Assembly (NCBI RefSeq): GCF_002934065.1
Contig: NZ_CP018049.1
Coordinates: 3,842,501 to 3,906,500 of the forward strand
Source: Pseudomonas orientalis
Lineage (GTDB): Bacteria; Pseudomonadota; Gammaproteobacteria; Pseudomonadales; Pseudomonadaceae
Reading direction: 5' to 3'
DNA length: 64,000 nt
The notes below the pieces were generated by a model. It was not told the origin of the DNA. It was given only the letters and a program-made list of their open reading frames with translations, and did no database searches. The first letter of the stretch is position 1, and the number at the start of each line of letters is the position of its first letter. A program made the translations under genes and the position numbers. Of this stretch, positions 38,128 through 47,493 are shown in pieces.

Positions 38128-39087
38128 TTACTTCTTGAGGACGAGTTCGACCGGGGTTTCGATCACGCCATCGGTGGCATCGACCTTCTCGCCCTTGACC
38201 AGCTTCAGCGCATTCTGGATGCCGAACACGGCTTGTTGGGCAGCGGCCTGATCGGCAGTTGCCAGCACACGACCGTCCTGCAGCATCGGCTTGATGGCTT
38301 CGATATTGTCGTAGCCCACCACCAGCACTTTACCGGCCTTGCCTGCCGCGCGGACGGCGGAGACGGCGCCCAGCGCCATGTTGTCGTTACCGGCCAGAAG
38401 CGCCTTGAGGTCCGGGTATTCGCTCAGCATCGCCGAGGCGACTTTCTGGCCCTGGTCGATTTCCCAGTTACCGGATTGAGTGGAGACGATCTTCATGCCT
38501 GCCGCATCCATCGCATCCTTGAAGCCTGCGGTACGCTGCTGGGCGTTGGTGGTGGTCGGCACGCCTTCGATGATCCCGACCTTGTCGCCCGCGGCCAGTT
38601 GCTTGGCCAGGTAGTCACCGACCAGCTTGGAGCCTTTGCGGTTGTCCGGGCCTACGAAGGGAATATCGAGTTTTTTGCTTTTCAGCACGTCCGGGTCCAG
38701 ACGATTATCGATGTTGACCACCTTGATGCCGGCATCCGAGGCTTTCTTCAGCACGGTGACCAGCGCCTTGGAGTCGGCGGGTGCGATGACGATGGCGTTG
38801 ACCTTGGCCAGGATCATCTGATTGACGATATCGATCTGGGCGCTGGTGTCGGTTTCGTTCTTGATGCCGTTGGTGATCATGTCGAAGTCGGCGGCGTGGG
38901 ATTTCTGGTAGTCCTTGGCGCCCTCTTGCATGGTCACGAAAAACTCGTTGGCAAGGGACTTCATCACCAGGCCGACCTTGGGCTTGGCGGCGGTGTCGTC
39001 AGCGAATGCAGAAGAGAGAGGCAAGGCAGCGGATGCAGCGGCAAGCACGGCGACAGCGAGAAGACGTCCTGCAAATGGCAGCTTCAT
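38128..39087 (-). CDS. rbsB: Periplasmic D-ribose-binding protein
   Basis: 319 residues. The signal peptide (ending LPLSSAFADD) is followed by a two-lobed sugar-binding domain: VGLVMKSLANEFFVTMQEGAK, then VIAPADSKALV, NIDNRLDPD and AGNDNMALGAVSAV. It delivers ribose to RbsAC and may double as a chemotaxis ligand carrier. As the first gene of the operon it lies directly behind the LacI-type operators. Confidence 0.95.
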   Translation of the reverse strand: MKLPFAGRLLAVAVLAAASAALPLSSAFADDTAAKPKVGLVMKSLANEFFVTMQEGAKDYQKSHAADFDMITNGIKNETDTSAQIDIVNQMILAKVNAIVIAPADSKALVTVLKKASDAGIKVVNIDNRLDPDVLKSKKLDIPFVGPDNRKGSKLVGDYLAKQLAAGDKVGIIEGVPTTTNAQQRTAGFKDAMDAAGMKIVSTQSGNWEIDQGQKVASAMLSEYPDLKALLAGNDNMALGAVSAVRAAGKAGKVLVVGYDNIEAIKPMLQDGRVLATADQAAAQQAVFGIQNALKLVKGEKVDATDGVIETPVELVLKK

Positions 39088-39116
39088 GGGTGTACTCCGA
39101 TCTTATGATTATTGTG

Positions 39117-39129
39117 AGCAACGTTTGCA
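39117..39129. promoter_or_regulatory. Degenerate LacI-type operator half, proximal to rbsB
   Basis: AGCAACGTTTGCA resembles the palindrome at 39144-39157 but lacks part of its left arm. It lies about 30 bases upstream of the rbsB ATG, where a second repressor dimer could bind. Confidence 0.5.
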
Positions 39130-39143
39130 CCGAAGAAACATCT

Positions 39144-39157
39144 CGCAAACGTTTGCG
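39144..39157. promoter_or_regulatory. LacI-type operator of the rbs operon
   Basis: CGCAAACGTTTGCG is a perfect 14-base palindrome with the CG centre typical of LacI/GalR operators, 57 bases before rbsB. RbsR, encoded in the operon, is the likely binder. Confidence 0.8.
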
Positions 39158-39387
39158 TTGTCAGAACTATGAGAACCTTGTCGAGATTTGTCAACGCCCG
39201 TCGCCAACCTTTCATCCTGAAAATGCCGTTCACTCTGGCGGTGTCTGAAACGACAGGGCTGGCGACGATTCACACAAGGGTCCAACGTAAATACCGTCAG
39301 GGCTTTCGGGCAACCGAACATTAATGACTCCCGTGTTCGGAAAGCCGGACAGCAACGCGTCAGACTAGCCTGAACAGGCGATTTAAG

Positions 39388-39401
39388 TTGTTTTAAATCA
39401 A
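39388..39401 (+). promoter_or_regulatory. Candidate ANR (FNR-type) box upstream of ansB
   Basis: TTGTTTTAAATCAA differs from the TTGAT-N4-ATCAA consensus at one position. It lies about 137 bases before the ansB ATG, upstream of a candidate sigma-54 promoter. The enterobacterial ansB gene is FNR-regulated. Strength here is unknown. Confidence 0.4.
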
Positions 39402-39434
39402 TAAGTTATTTTATCTACTCATTCACCATTGGCC

Positions 39435-39450
39435 TGGTACAAATCCTGCT
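39435..39450 (+). promoter_or_regulatory. Candidate sigma-54 promoter of ansB
   Basis: TGGTACAAATCCTGCT has the obligatory GG-N10-GC core and matches TGGCAC-N5-TTGCW except at two positions. It is about 89 bases upstream of the start codon. Periplasmic glutaminase-asparaginase of pseudomonads is induced by acidic amino acids through sigma-54-dependent two-component systems, which fits. Confidence 0.45.
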
Positions 39451-39499
39451 CTTTCTCAGCACCTCGAGGCGTTCAGAATCGCCCGGGTGTTCTGGATAA

Positions 39500-40627
<1,128 letters not shown>

Positions 40628-40646
40628 TTCCACACCTACCTGACAT

Positions 40647-40676
40647 TGTGGCGAGGTAAATTGCTTGCTCGCCACA
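40647..40676. repeat. Degenerate Pseudomonas inverted repeat (TGTGGCGAG family)
   Basis: TGTGGCGAG and CTCGCCACA face each other 12 bases apart. The sequence resembles the dispersed TGTGGCGAGGGAG...CTCGCCACA repeat of P. fluorescens-group genomes, with a divergent middle. It follows ansB and may end its transcript. Confidence 0.6.
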
Positions 40677-40786
40677 TCAGGTTCACACCTAAAACTTCTC
40701 GCAGCAGATCACAGCAAATTTCCAAATTTGCTGTCAGACGGATGTCTTTGAATTTAAGCAGTTGCGAAAACACCTACAGTTAAATA

Positions 40787-40802
40787 CTGTATGTGCGTAC
40801 AG
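40787..40802 (+). promoter_or_regulatory. LexA (SOS) box in front of the DUF1654-endonuclease operon
   Basis: CTGTATGTGCGTACAG fits the gammaproteobacterial LexA consensus CTGT-N8-ACAG in both arms. It ends 18 bases before the GTG start. An overlapping inverted repeat, TACAGT-TAAAT-ACTGTA (40775-40791), lies just upstream and could be a second binding element or part of the promoter. Confidence 0.72.
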
Positions 40803-40820
40803 CTTACTAAGGAATACTCC

Positions 40821-41072
40821 GTGGCAAAGCCCTCCTCCGCAGCACCCGCAACGCCTGACGCCTACCAACGCCTGGCCATTCGCGTACAAAAGATCATTAA
40901 TTCGACCAACGCCCAGAAAGCCAAGGCAGCGTTGATCTTCCGCTTGCCGGATGAGCCCGAGGACGAGTGGGCGCGCCTGCTTGAAGAAATTGCGGAAAAC
41001 GACAACGTCACCCTCGCCTACAGGGATGACGGCGGCGTGCAGATTTTCTGGGTTGTGCCGAAGGAAGATTGA
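40821..41072 (+). CDS. DUF1654 protein, probable SOS-regulated
   Basis: 83 residues from GTG 40821, which has AAGGA seven bases upstream; the frame continues upstream but crosses the LexA box. The core DAYQRLAIRVQKIINSTNAQKAKAALIFRL and the C-terminal VTLAYRDDGGVQIFWVV fit the DUF1654 family, found mainly in Pseudomonas and its phages. No biochemical function is known to me. It starts an apparent operon with the exported endonuclease four bases downstream. Confidence 0.85.
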   Translation: MAKPSSAAPATPDAYQRLAIRVQKIINSTNAQKAKAALIFRLPDEPEDEWARLLEEIAENDNVTLAYRDDGGVQIFWVVPKED

Positions 41073-41076
41073 TTGA

Positions 41077-41766
41077 ATGAGTGTCCGTTTTTTCGCTGTG
41101 TGCTGCCTGTTTTTTACTGTCACCGCCAACGCCCAAGCCCCACGAACCTTCAGTGAAGCCAAGAAAATCGCCTGGAAGCTCTACGCCCCCCAATCCACCG
41201 AGTTTTATTGCGGCTGCAAATACACCGGCAACCGCATAGACCTGAAAGCCTGCGGATATATTCCACGCAAGAACGCCAACCGCGCTGCGCGCATCGAATG
41301 GGAACATATTGTGCCCGCCTGGCAGATCGGCCATCAGCGCCAGTGTTGGCAAGATGGCGGGCGTAAAAACTGCACGCGCCATGACGACGTGTTCAAGCGT
41401 GCCGAAGCAGACCTGCATAATCTGGTGCCGAGCATCGGCGAGGTGAACGGCGACCGTAACAACTTCAGCTTCGGCTGGCTGCCGGTGCAAAGCGGGCAAT
41501 ACGGTTCATGCCTCACCCAGGTGGACTTCAAGGCCAAGAAGGTCATGCCGCGCCCATCGATTCGCGGGATGATCGCACGCACCTATTTTTATATGAGCAA
41601 GCAATACGGCCTGCGCCTGTCGAAACAGGATCGCCAACTGTATGAAGCCTGGAACAAGACCTACCCGGTGCAACACTGGGAGCGCCAGCGCAACCAGACG
41701 GTGGGCTGTGTGATGGGCCGAGGCAATGAGTTTGTCGGCCCGGTAAATCTGAAGGCCTGCGGATGA
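41077..41766 (+). CDS. endA: Exported endonuclease I
   Basis: 229 residues with a signal peptide (MSVRFFAVCCLFFTVTANA). The endonuclease I signature is clear: RIEWEHIVPAWQ supplies the catalytic His and DLHNLVPSIGEVNGDRNNFSFG the metal-binding site. Several Cys (FYCGCKYTG, RQCWQDGG, KNCTRH, GSCLTQ) would make disulfides in the periplasm. EndA-type enzymes degrade external or periplasmic DNA. Placing it behind an SOS box with DUF1654 suggests induction on DNA damage, perhaps to clear released DNA. That role is inferred. Confidence 0.94.
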   Translation: MSVRFFAVCCLFFTVTANAQAPRTFSEAKKIAWKLYAPQSTEFYCGCKYTGNRIDLKACGYIPRKNANRAARIEWEHIVPAWQIGHQRQCWQDGGRKNCTRHDDVFKRAEADLHNLVPSIGEVNGDRNNFSFGWLPVQSGQYGSCLTQVDFKAKKVMPRPSIRGMIARTYFYMSKQYGLRLSKQDRQLYEAWNKTYPVQHWERQRNQTVGCVMGRGNEFVGPVNLKACG

Positions 41767-41797
41767 AGAGGGGCGCACCTGGCGCCCATCCGCCCCG

Positions 41798-42178
41798 TTA
41801 TTGCGCGACCTTGTGTTCGATGATCTCTGACACGGTGTCGTTTTTCTTGGCCCGCGCCATCTTTTCGTTGAGCAGTACCTGCTTGGCCTCAGCCTCGGCC
41901 CTGGTGGCAAACGGGCCAAGCAGTACCTGATCCTTGCCGTCTGCCTTCACGATATAAAAATTGAAACCGTGCTCCAGCAACCAAGCGGTCAAGTCAGTGA
42001 TCGCTTGCAGCTTGTGATCCGGCGACCCCACCCATATATCCCATTCCTGCGCGGCAATCGCACCGCTCTGTGGCTGGCTTTCGGTCACGACAGGCTTGGC
42101 CTTGGGTGCATTGACAGGCTTGCCTTCGCCGCATCCGGCCAATGCCAACACCGCAATTGCCATCGCTACTTTACGCAC
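41798..42178 (-). CDS. SPOR-domain lipoprotein
   Basis: 126 residues from GTG 42178, with AAAGGAG seven bases upstream. The lipobox LALAGC predicts lipid anchoring. The C-terminal 75 residues form a SPOR fold ([32 protein letters not shown], then [16 protein letters not shown]), which binds denuded peptidoglycan at division sites. The linker is Pro/Ala/Lys-rich. It is convergent with endA. A precise role in cell division is not shown. Confidence 0.85.
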   Translation of the reverse strand: MRKVAMAIAVLALAGCGEGKPVNAPKAKPVVTESQPQSGAIAAQEWDIWVGSPDHKLQAITDLTAWLLEHGFNFYIVKADGKDQVLLGPFATRAEAEAKQVLLNEKMARAKKNDTVSEIIEHKVAQ

Positions 42179-42423
42179 TGCCCTGCTCCTTTGAAGATAA
42201 AGAGGCGACTTTACCATTCACTGTCTATTCTGGCCGTCATAAACGTTGGCTTAAACAATGCGAATCATGTATCGCGACCTGTATGATGCCGCCATGGGAA
42301 TTAATGTCGCCTCTATGCGTCCTAAAAGAGGCAGTCACAGGGAAGCGCTTCGCAGTAAGCTACGCACATCCGACACCTGCCCTGTCTGAACATGTGTCCT
42401 TAAAAGTAATCAAGGAGAAGTCC

Positions 42424-42618
42424 ATGCTTATACTCACCCGCAAAGTTGGTGAAAGCATAAACATCGGTGACGATATTACGATCACCATCCTGGGCGTTAG
42501 CGGCCAGCAAGTACGAATCGGCATCAACGCCCCCAAGGATGTTGCCGTGCATCGCGAGGAAATTTATCAGCGCATCCAGGCCGGCCTCACTGCGCCGGAC
42601 AAAAACCAGACGCCTTGA
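42424..42618 (+). CDS. rsmE: Carbon storage regulator family RNA-binding protein RsmE
   Basis: 64 residues, preceded by AAGGAG. The sequence [20 protein letters not shown] with [20 protein letters not shown] is CsrA-type; its distinctive [11 protein letters not shown] and the long tail [12 protein letters not shown] match RsmE of P. fluorescens rather than RsmA, which begins LTRRCAESL. The RNA-contact residues near the N-terminus and Arg in VHREE are kept. RsmE binds GGA motifs and represses secondary metabolism and exoproducts until the Gac/Rsm small RNAs titrate it. The GGA in its own ribosome site could allow autorepression. No lysC neighbour is present, unlike rsmA. Confidence 0.95.
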   Translation: MLILTRKVGESINIGDDITITILGVSGQQVRIGINAPKDVAVHREEIYQRIQAGLTAPDKNQTP

Positions 42619-42823
42619 AGCACCTCCAGTAGCCAGCCTTTTGCTTCACCGTAACGGCTGGCGAAAACCCGATCGCCCCGTTCGCCTTATTTATCCAAGC
42701 TGTACGCCTCGAACATGCCCCCGCGCTGCAAGATGAAACTGCCATGATGCCAGGAACTTGTTGCATCATTTGCAGCCAAATCCCACGCCATCCTGCGGTC
42801 CGAATGTATTCAGGAGCACGTCG

Positions 42824-43084
42824 ATGAGGCCAACCGTCACACCCATGGTTTCCCTGTCCTGGACGATCACCTTGCTGATAGGCCTGATTTTTCTGGCGCT
42901 CGGGTATGGACTGCGATGGGAAGTCGAGGGGGCTTTCGACGCGACTGACCACTCCTGGCTGGACCTGGCATTACTCCTCTGCGCCTACCTGTTTGCGTTC
43001 TGCCTCAAGCCCATTCAAAAGACAATCTTGCGCAAGCTGTGCCAGCGCGAGGCCCATCGCACCCATCAAAAAGCGACACGCTGA
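42824..43084 (+). CDS. Small inner-membrane protein, unknown function
   Basis: 86 residues from ATG 42824 (CAGGAG seven bases upstream). Two membrane helices are clear: WTITLLIGLIFLALGYGL and LDLALLLCAYLFAFCL, joined by a short acidic loop (EVEGAFDATDHS), with a basic C-terminus. No family was recognised. It overlaps the end of the convergent HAD phosphatase gene by 19 bases. Confidence 0.7.
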   Translation: MRPTVTPMVSLSWTITLLIGLIFLALGYGLRWEVEGAFDATDHSWLDLALLLCAYLFAFCLKPIQKTILRKLCQREAHRTHQKATR

Positions 43085-43761
43085 CTTTCTCCCCGCTCCC
43101 GCACAGTCAGCAGGCCATCAGCTTCCTGCAGGACCTGCAGCCCTTCATACCCATCGATACAGGCATGTTCAGTCGCCATGGGAGCCAGGTGCGTCGAGGT
43201 CACCACCATCACATCCGCTCCCGCCGCTTCTGCGGCTCGAATGCCGACCGTCGCATCCTCGAACACCAGGCAATCCTGCACCGGCACGCCCAGGCGCTGG
43301 GCACCGAGCACGTAACACGCCGGATCGGGCTTGCCGCTGGCGACATCTTCGGCCGTCACCATTATCGCCGGCTCGGGAATACCCGCAGCTTCCATTCGAC
43401 GCAGGGCCAAGGCCCTGGGCGCAGACGTGACCAGCGCCCACTGCTCGGCAGGCAAGCGTTTGAGGAACTCAGCCGCGCCGCCAATCGCCACGATGCCCTC
43501 GACATCGTTCACTTCAGCGTCGGTGATCCACGCCGCTTCGGCTTGAGCGTCCACGCCCGGCAACGCCTGGCGCGTGATCGTATCGATTGCGCGGGCGCCA
43601 TGGATGGTGGTCAGGAACGCCTCCACATCCAGGCCATGGCGTTCGGCCCAACGGCTCCATACCCGCTCGGCAGCGGCAATGGAGTTGAGCAGGGTTCCGT
43701 CCATATCGAACAGAAAGGCCCGGTAGCGCCGGGTAAATACGGCAGGATTTTGGCTGGACAC
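43066..43761 (-). CDS. HAD-superfamily phosphatase, sugar-phosphatase type
   Basis: 231 residues. All four HAD motifs are present: motif I FLFDMDGTLLNS, motif II VTSAP, motif III Lys in GKPDPACYVLGAQRLG and motif IV VFEDATVGIRAAEAAG. The helical cap between motifs I and II is of the C1 (beta-phosphoglucomutase/sugar phosphatase) type. Closest in shape are YfbT-like and glycerol-3-phosphatase-like enzymes acting on small sugar phosphates. The substrate is unknown. Confidence 0.93.
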   Translation of the reverse strand: MSSQNPAVFTRRYRAFLFDMDGTLLNSIAAAERVWSRWAERHGLDVEAFLTTIHGARAIDTITRQALPGVDAQAEAAWITDAEVNDVEGIVAIGGAAEFLKRLPAEQWALVTSAPRALALRRMEAAGIPEPAIMVTAEDVASGKPDPACYVLGAQRLGVPVQDCLVFEDATVGIRAAEAAGADVMVVTSTHLAPMATEHACIDGYEGLQVLQEADGLLTVRERGESQRVAF

Positions 43762-43865
43762 GACGCGGCTTCCCCCAGGTGTTCAAGCAAATGATCGATG
43801 CCATGCAATCTACGGTTCACCTCGCCACTTGTAAACGTTGCCAGGCGCCCCGCCCCAAACCTTGA

Positions 43866-43881
43866 ATGACGAACTTGTCAT
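43866..43881 (+). promoter_or_regulatory. Candidate response-regulator box upstream of the DUF2790 operon
   Basis: ATGACGAACTTGTCAT has perfect five-base inverted arms (ATGAC/GTCAT) around six bases. Copper and heavy-metal response regulators of the CopR/CusR/CzcR group bind similar imperfect palindromes. It lies about 88 bases before the DUF2790 start. Confidence 0.5.
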
Positions 43882-43968
43882 CATCCTGTTGGTTGGCTGT
43901 TCAGGTCGCCTGGTTACTGTGAACTCACTGCCGGCCCCGGCAGCCATCCTTCACAGAGAGATTTGGCC

Positions 43969-44229
43969 ATGAAACGGTTTGCCCTCGCCTTGATTGCCTT
44001 GTTCGCCACCACCTCGGTATTTGCCGCCGACGCCGCCCCAGCCGCTTCCGTGATCCATGATCGAACCGGCTTTTTCGTCCACCTGGATGTGGCCAAGGTG
44101 CTCTCCAGTACCGACACCTATGGCCAATGCGGTATCGTCCCGGCGCAACTGCGCTACCTGGATCATCAGGACCGGGAACACGTGCTGGATTACCGGGTGC
44201 AAGGCATCGGTTGCGCCAGTGACAATTGA
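43969..44229 (+). CDS. DUF2790 small periplasmic protein
   Basis: 86 residues from ATG 43969 (GAGAG eight bases upstream; TTG 43963 is an alternative). The signal peptide MKRFALALIALFATTSVFA is followed by a short mature protein: VIHDRTGFFVHLDVAKVLSS, CGIVPAQLRYLDHQDREHVLDY, CAS. DUF2790 members are small pseudomonad periplasmic proteins, frequently found beside heavy-metal two-component systems. It is probably the regulated accessory protein of the operon formed with the next two genes. Confidence 0.9.
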   Translation: MKRFALALIALFATTSVFAADAAPAASVIHDRTGFFVHLDVAKVLSSTDTYGQCGIVPAQLRYLDHQDREHVLDYRVQGIGCASDN

Positions 44230-44271
44230 TCGAGCTAAACTGGCGCAACCCATTGAATCAGGGCATTTCCC

Positions 44272-44943
44272 ATGAACATCCTCGTAGTCGAAGACGAACC
44301 CAAGGCCGGCAACTATCTGCTCAATGGCTTGCAGGAACTGGGTTACAGCGTCAGCCTGGCCCGCGATGGCGTGGACGGTTTGCACCAGGCCCTGGAAACG
44401 CCGTTCGACGTGATCGTGCTCGATGTGATGATGCCGAAAATGGATGGCTGGGAAGTACTGCGCCGCCTGCGCAGGGAGGCCGATACGCCGGTGCTGTTCC
44501 TGACCGCCCGCGATGATATCGCTGACCGCATCAAGGGCCTGGAGCTGGGCGCCGACGATTATCTGATCAAGCCCTTCTCCTTCGCCGAACTGGTCGCGCG
44601 CCTGCGCACCCTGACCCGGCGCGGCCCGACGCGGGAAGAAGAACACCTGCACATCGCCGACCTGCAAATCGATGTACTCAAGCGCCGCGTCACGCGTGCC
44701 GGCACGCGCATTACCCTGACCAATAAAGAATTCGCCCTGCTGCACCTGTTCGCCACTCACCAGGACCAAGTGCTGTCACGCTCGCTGATTGCCTCGCGGG
44801 TATGGGACATGAATTTTGACAGTGACACCAACGTGGTCGACGTGGCCGTGCGGCGCCTGCGCTTGAAAATCGACGACCCGTTCCAACTCAAGTTGATCCA
44901 CAGTGTGCGTGGCATCGGCTACCGCTTCGATACCCAGCCATGA
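44272..44943 (+). CDS. OmpR-family response regulator, heavy-metal type
   Basis: 223 residues. The receiver keeps the acidic pair in VVEDEPKAG, the phospho-acceptor Asp in [14 protein letters not shown], Thr in LFLTARDD and Lys in YLIKPFSF. The C-terminal winged helix ([21 protein letters not shown], then [15 protein letters not shown] and [10 protein letters not shown]) is OmpR-like. The similarity is to CopR/CusR/CzcR-type regulators, which respond to copper, silver or zinc. The metal is not readable from sequence. Its stop overlaps the kinase start by four bases. Confidence 0.93.
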   Translation: MNILVVEDEPKAGNYLLNGLQELGYSVSLARDGVDGLHQALETPFDVIVLDVMMPKMDGWEVLRRLRREADTPVLFLTARDDIADRIKGLELGADDYLIKPFSFAELVARLRTLTRRGPTREEEHLHIADLQIDVLKRRVTRAGTRITLTNKEFALLHLFATHQDQVLSRSLIASRVWDMNFDSDTNVVDVAVRRLRLKIDDPFQLKLIHSVRGIGYRFDTQP

Positions 44944-46340
44944 GCCGCAGTCGTCATTACTCACTGACCCTGCGCCTGGCGCTGATCTTCGCCCTGCTCG
45001 CCTTTGCCTTGCTGGCCACCCTGGGCGTGGCACTGTACCGCGAGCTGGAGCGCGAGCTGATCCGCCGCGACGACACCGCGCTGATCTCCCGAGTCGATCA
45101 ACTGCGCAACCTGCTCAGCGACAGCAATACCCTGGACCTGATCAAGACCAAGCCCGAGTTGTTCCAGAACATGCTCGGCAACCGTGAATCCGTATTGAGC
45201 ATCGCGGCCCCCGGACAACAACCCCTGCTGCTGGTGAACCCGGCCAATATCGAACTGCCTGCGATAGAGCCGGTGCCCGGGAATCACGTACTGGCGCTGA
45301 GCGATGTACAGCACTTGCCGGGGCTCAACGGCATTCCCTTCTCGACGGTCGCCGCGACCATCAACGCCGGTGACCTGGGCAGCCTGCAAGTCACCAGCGG
45401 CCGCCTGATGACCGAGCGCACCGTGGTACTCGCCAGCTATCGACTGAGCGTTTATATCCTGGCGAGCATCGCTGCGATCATCCTGGCATTGGCCGGGTAC
45501 CTGCTGGTGCATCGCGGCTTGCTGCCCTTGCGCCGCCTGGCCCGGCACGCGCAAGGAATCGGCGTCGGCAACCTGGCCGAGCGCCTCGACAGCGAGGGCG
45601 CCCCGAAAGAACTGCTACCGATGATCGAGTCGTTCAACACCATGCTTGAGCGTTTGTCCAAGGGCTTTGTGCAACTGGGCCAGGTCTCGACCGACATGGC
45701 CCACGAACTGCGCACGCCGATCAATAACCTGCTCGGCGAAACCCAGGTTGCCTTGCAGCAGCAGCGCAGTATCGAAAGCTACCAGCAATTGTTGGCGTCC
45801 AATGTCGAAGAACTCGAACGCCTGGCGCGGATGCTCGACAACATGCTGTTCCTGGCACGCACGGACCCGGCCAGCGCGTTGCGCCAACGCCACGCGCTGG
45901 ACGCAACGGACGAGGTGGAGCGCATCGCCGATTATTTCGAAGGGTTGGCCGCTGACGCGGGCATGCACATCGTTGTCCAGGGCAAAGGCGTGATCTGGGC
46001 TGAGCCGATGCTTCTGCGCCGCGCCCTGGCGAACCTGTGCGCCAACGCCATCAAGTATGGAGCGCCGGGCTCGGCGCTGAGCGTCCAGGCAATTGCAACC
46101 GACGAGGGCGTCAACGTAAGGGTCAGCAACCAGGGTGAGACCATTCCCGCCGAGCATCTGCCGCGGCTGTTCGAACGGTTCTACCGGGTGGATGAGTCCC
46201 GCGAGCGGTCCTCTCAATCCAATGGGCTGGGGCTGTCGATCGTGGCCACCATCATGCAACTGCATAACGGGCGGTATCGCGTCAGCAGTGAAGACAGCAT
46301 GACGACGTTCGAGTTGTTTTTCCCCGCACGGGAAGCGTGA
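44940..46340 (+). CDS. Heavy-metal-type sensor histidine kinase
   Basis: 466 residues. Membrane helices at about 10-32 ([20 protein letters not shown]) and about 160-185 ([20 protein letters not shown]) bracket a periplasmic sensor of about 125 residues. HAMP follows, then the phospho-acceptor His in [19 protein letters not shown], the N box [10 protein letters not shown] and the G boxes of an intact ATPase domain ([17 protein letters not shown]). It pairs with the response regulator just upstream. The periplasmic domain lacks an evident Cys/Met/His cluster, so metal specificity is uncertain. Confidence 0.92.
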   Translation: MSRSRHYSLTLRLALIFALLAFALLATLGVALYRELERELIRRDDTALISRVDQLRNLLSDSNTLDLIKTKPELFQNMLGNRESVLSIAAPGQQPLLLVNPANIELPAIEPVPGNHVLALSDVQHLPGLNGIPFSTVAATINAGDLGSLQVTSGRLMTERTVVLASYRLSVYILASIAAIILALAGYLLVHRGLLPLRRLARHAQGIGVGNLAERLDSEGAPKELLPMIESFNTMLERLSKGFVQLGQVSTDMAHELRTPINNLLGETQVALQQQRSIESYQQLLASNVEELERLARMLDNMLFLARTDPASALRQRHALDATDEVERIADYFEGLAADAGMHIVVQGKGVIWAEPMLLRRALANLCANAIKYGAPGSALSVQAIATDEGVNVRVSNQGETIPAEHLPRLFERFYRVDESRERSSQSNGLGLSIVATIMQLHNGRYRVSSEDSMTTFELFFPAREA

Positions 46341-46347
46341 AATCCAA

Positions 46348-46794
46348 TCAATCGAATGCCCCGTTGAGGACTTCGTAGATGATACCGGTGGCAATGGCTA
46401 CTAATATCAAGTCGGTACCCGCCTGCTGCCACTCATACCCATCGTAATGGGGCAGGCGCCCCGCCAGGCGTCCATCGAGTTTCTTCGCGATACCGGGCGG
46501 CAACGGCTTGCCGCGAGCCAGATTTTTCTGAATACCCGGCGGCAAAGCAGGCCCCGGACTCCAGTAATCTCGGTTACCGCCCACCAGGCTCAGCACGCTG
46601 CCTCGATCAACGCTGGGCCCGTGGTTGCCGGCCGGACCCTTGCCTTTAGGTTTGTCGTGCCCCTGCCCCGCCGAGTTATTACCTTTATTATTGCCCTGGC
46701 CTTTGCCATTGCCGGGATCGGCCAGGGCCGTACCGCTGCCTGCAAATACTGCGAGCGACAACGCGACAGAGACAAGCTTCGAGGATTTGATCAT
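46348..46794 (-). CDS. CigR/RcnB-like exported protein
   Basis: 148 residues with a signal peptide (MIKSSKLVSVALSLAVFAGS). A glycine/asparagine/lysine-rich linker (DPGNGKGQGNNKGNNSAGQG) is followed by PPGIQKNLARGKPLPPGIAKKL, the repeated PPGI(A/Q)KxLxxGKPLPPGI motif of the CigR/RcnB-like family, and a hydrophobic tail helix (LILVAIATGIIYEVL). Salmonella CigR is an anti-virulence factor, while RcnB-like proteins act in metal homeostasis. The neighbouring two-component system makes envelope stress or metal a reasonable guess. It is convergent with the kinase gene. Confidence 0.82.
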   Translation of the reverse strand: MIKSSKLVSVALSLAVFAGSGTALADPGNGKGQGNNKGNNSAGQGHDKPKGKGPAGNHGPSVDRGSVLSLVGGNRDYWSPGPALPPGIQKNLARGKPLPPGIAKKLDGRLAGRLPHYDGYEWQQAGTDLILVAIATGIIYEVLNGAFD

Positions 46795-46856
46795 GGTGTA
46801 CTTCCCAGATGGATGCCTGCGTAACTGTAGTCGAGGCTACTCCATCCCGTATTGAA

Positions 46857-47486
46857 TCAGCTCACCCGACCACCTGTTTCCACGATGTCCGCCTGGGTTT
46901 GCCAAGCCGCCAAGACCGCCAGGCGCAAGCCCTCCACCAACACAGGCAACTCCATCGACGGCTGACCGAACTCGGGCAAGCCCGGCACATGGATAAACCC
47001 ACTGCGCACCGCAGAGCCCGCCAGCGCGTGTTGCAATCGATAAAACACCTGATTGCACACAAAAGTTCCCGCTGTCTGCGAAACCGAGGCCGCAATACCG
47101 GCCTTACGTACCGCCCTGACCATGCTCTTGATCGGCAATGTCGAAAAGTAAGCGGCCGGGCCGCCCTCCACCACTGCCGTGTCAATTGGCTGGGCGCCCA
47201 GGTTGTCCGGGATGCGCGCATCATTGACGTTGATCGCGACGCGCTCGATGGAGATGTCACTGCGCCCGGGCCCCAGGCCGGTCGCGATGACCATGGCCGG
47301 TTGCAGTTCCTCGATAAGCTGAATCAAGCTCTCTGCAGCAGTGGCGAAAGCGCAGGGCAATCGGCGCGCGACGATCCGCACGTCATCACTCAGTTCCACC
47401 CCTTCCAGCAGGCGCACCGCCTCCCAGGAGGGGTTCACCACGTCGTGGTCGAAAGGCTCGAAGCCGGTCAGCAATAGGGTTTTCAT
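46857..47486 (-). CDS. pcp: Pyrrolidone-carboxylate peptidase (pyroglutamyl peptidase I)
   Basis: 209 residues. The catalytic triad of the C15 family is in place: Glu81 (SIERVAINVNDARIPDN), Cys144 (AGTFVCNQVFY) and His166 (GFIHVPGLP). The enzyme removes N-terminal pyroglutamate from peptides. It is the last gene after DUF969 and DUF979 genes, whose products are considered to transport 5-oxoproline, so the operon makes sense as a pyroglutamate salvage unit. Confidence 0.96.
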   Translation of the reverse strand: MKTLLLTGFEPFDHDVVNPSWEAVRLLEGVELSDDVRIVARRLPCAFATAAESLIQLIEELQPAMVIATGLGPGRSDISIERVAINVNDARIPDNLGAQPIDTAVVEGGPAAYFSTLPIKSMVRAVRKAGIAASVSQTAGTFVCNQVFYRLQHALAGSAVRSGFIHVPGLPEFGQPSMELPVLVEGLRLAVLAAWQTQADIVETGGRVS

Positions 47487-47493
47487 CCTGGCC

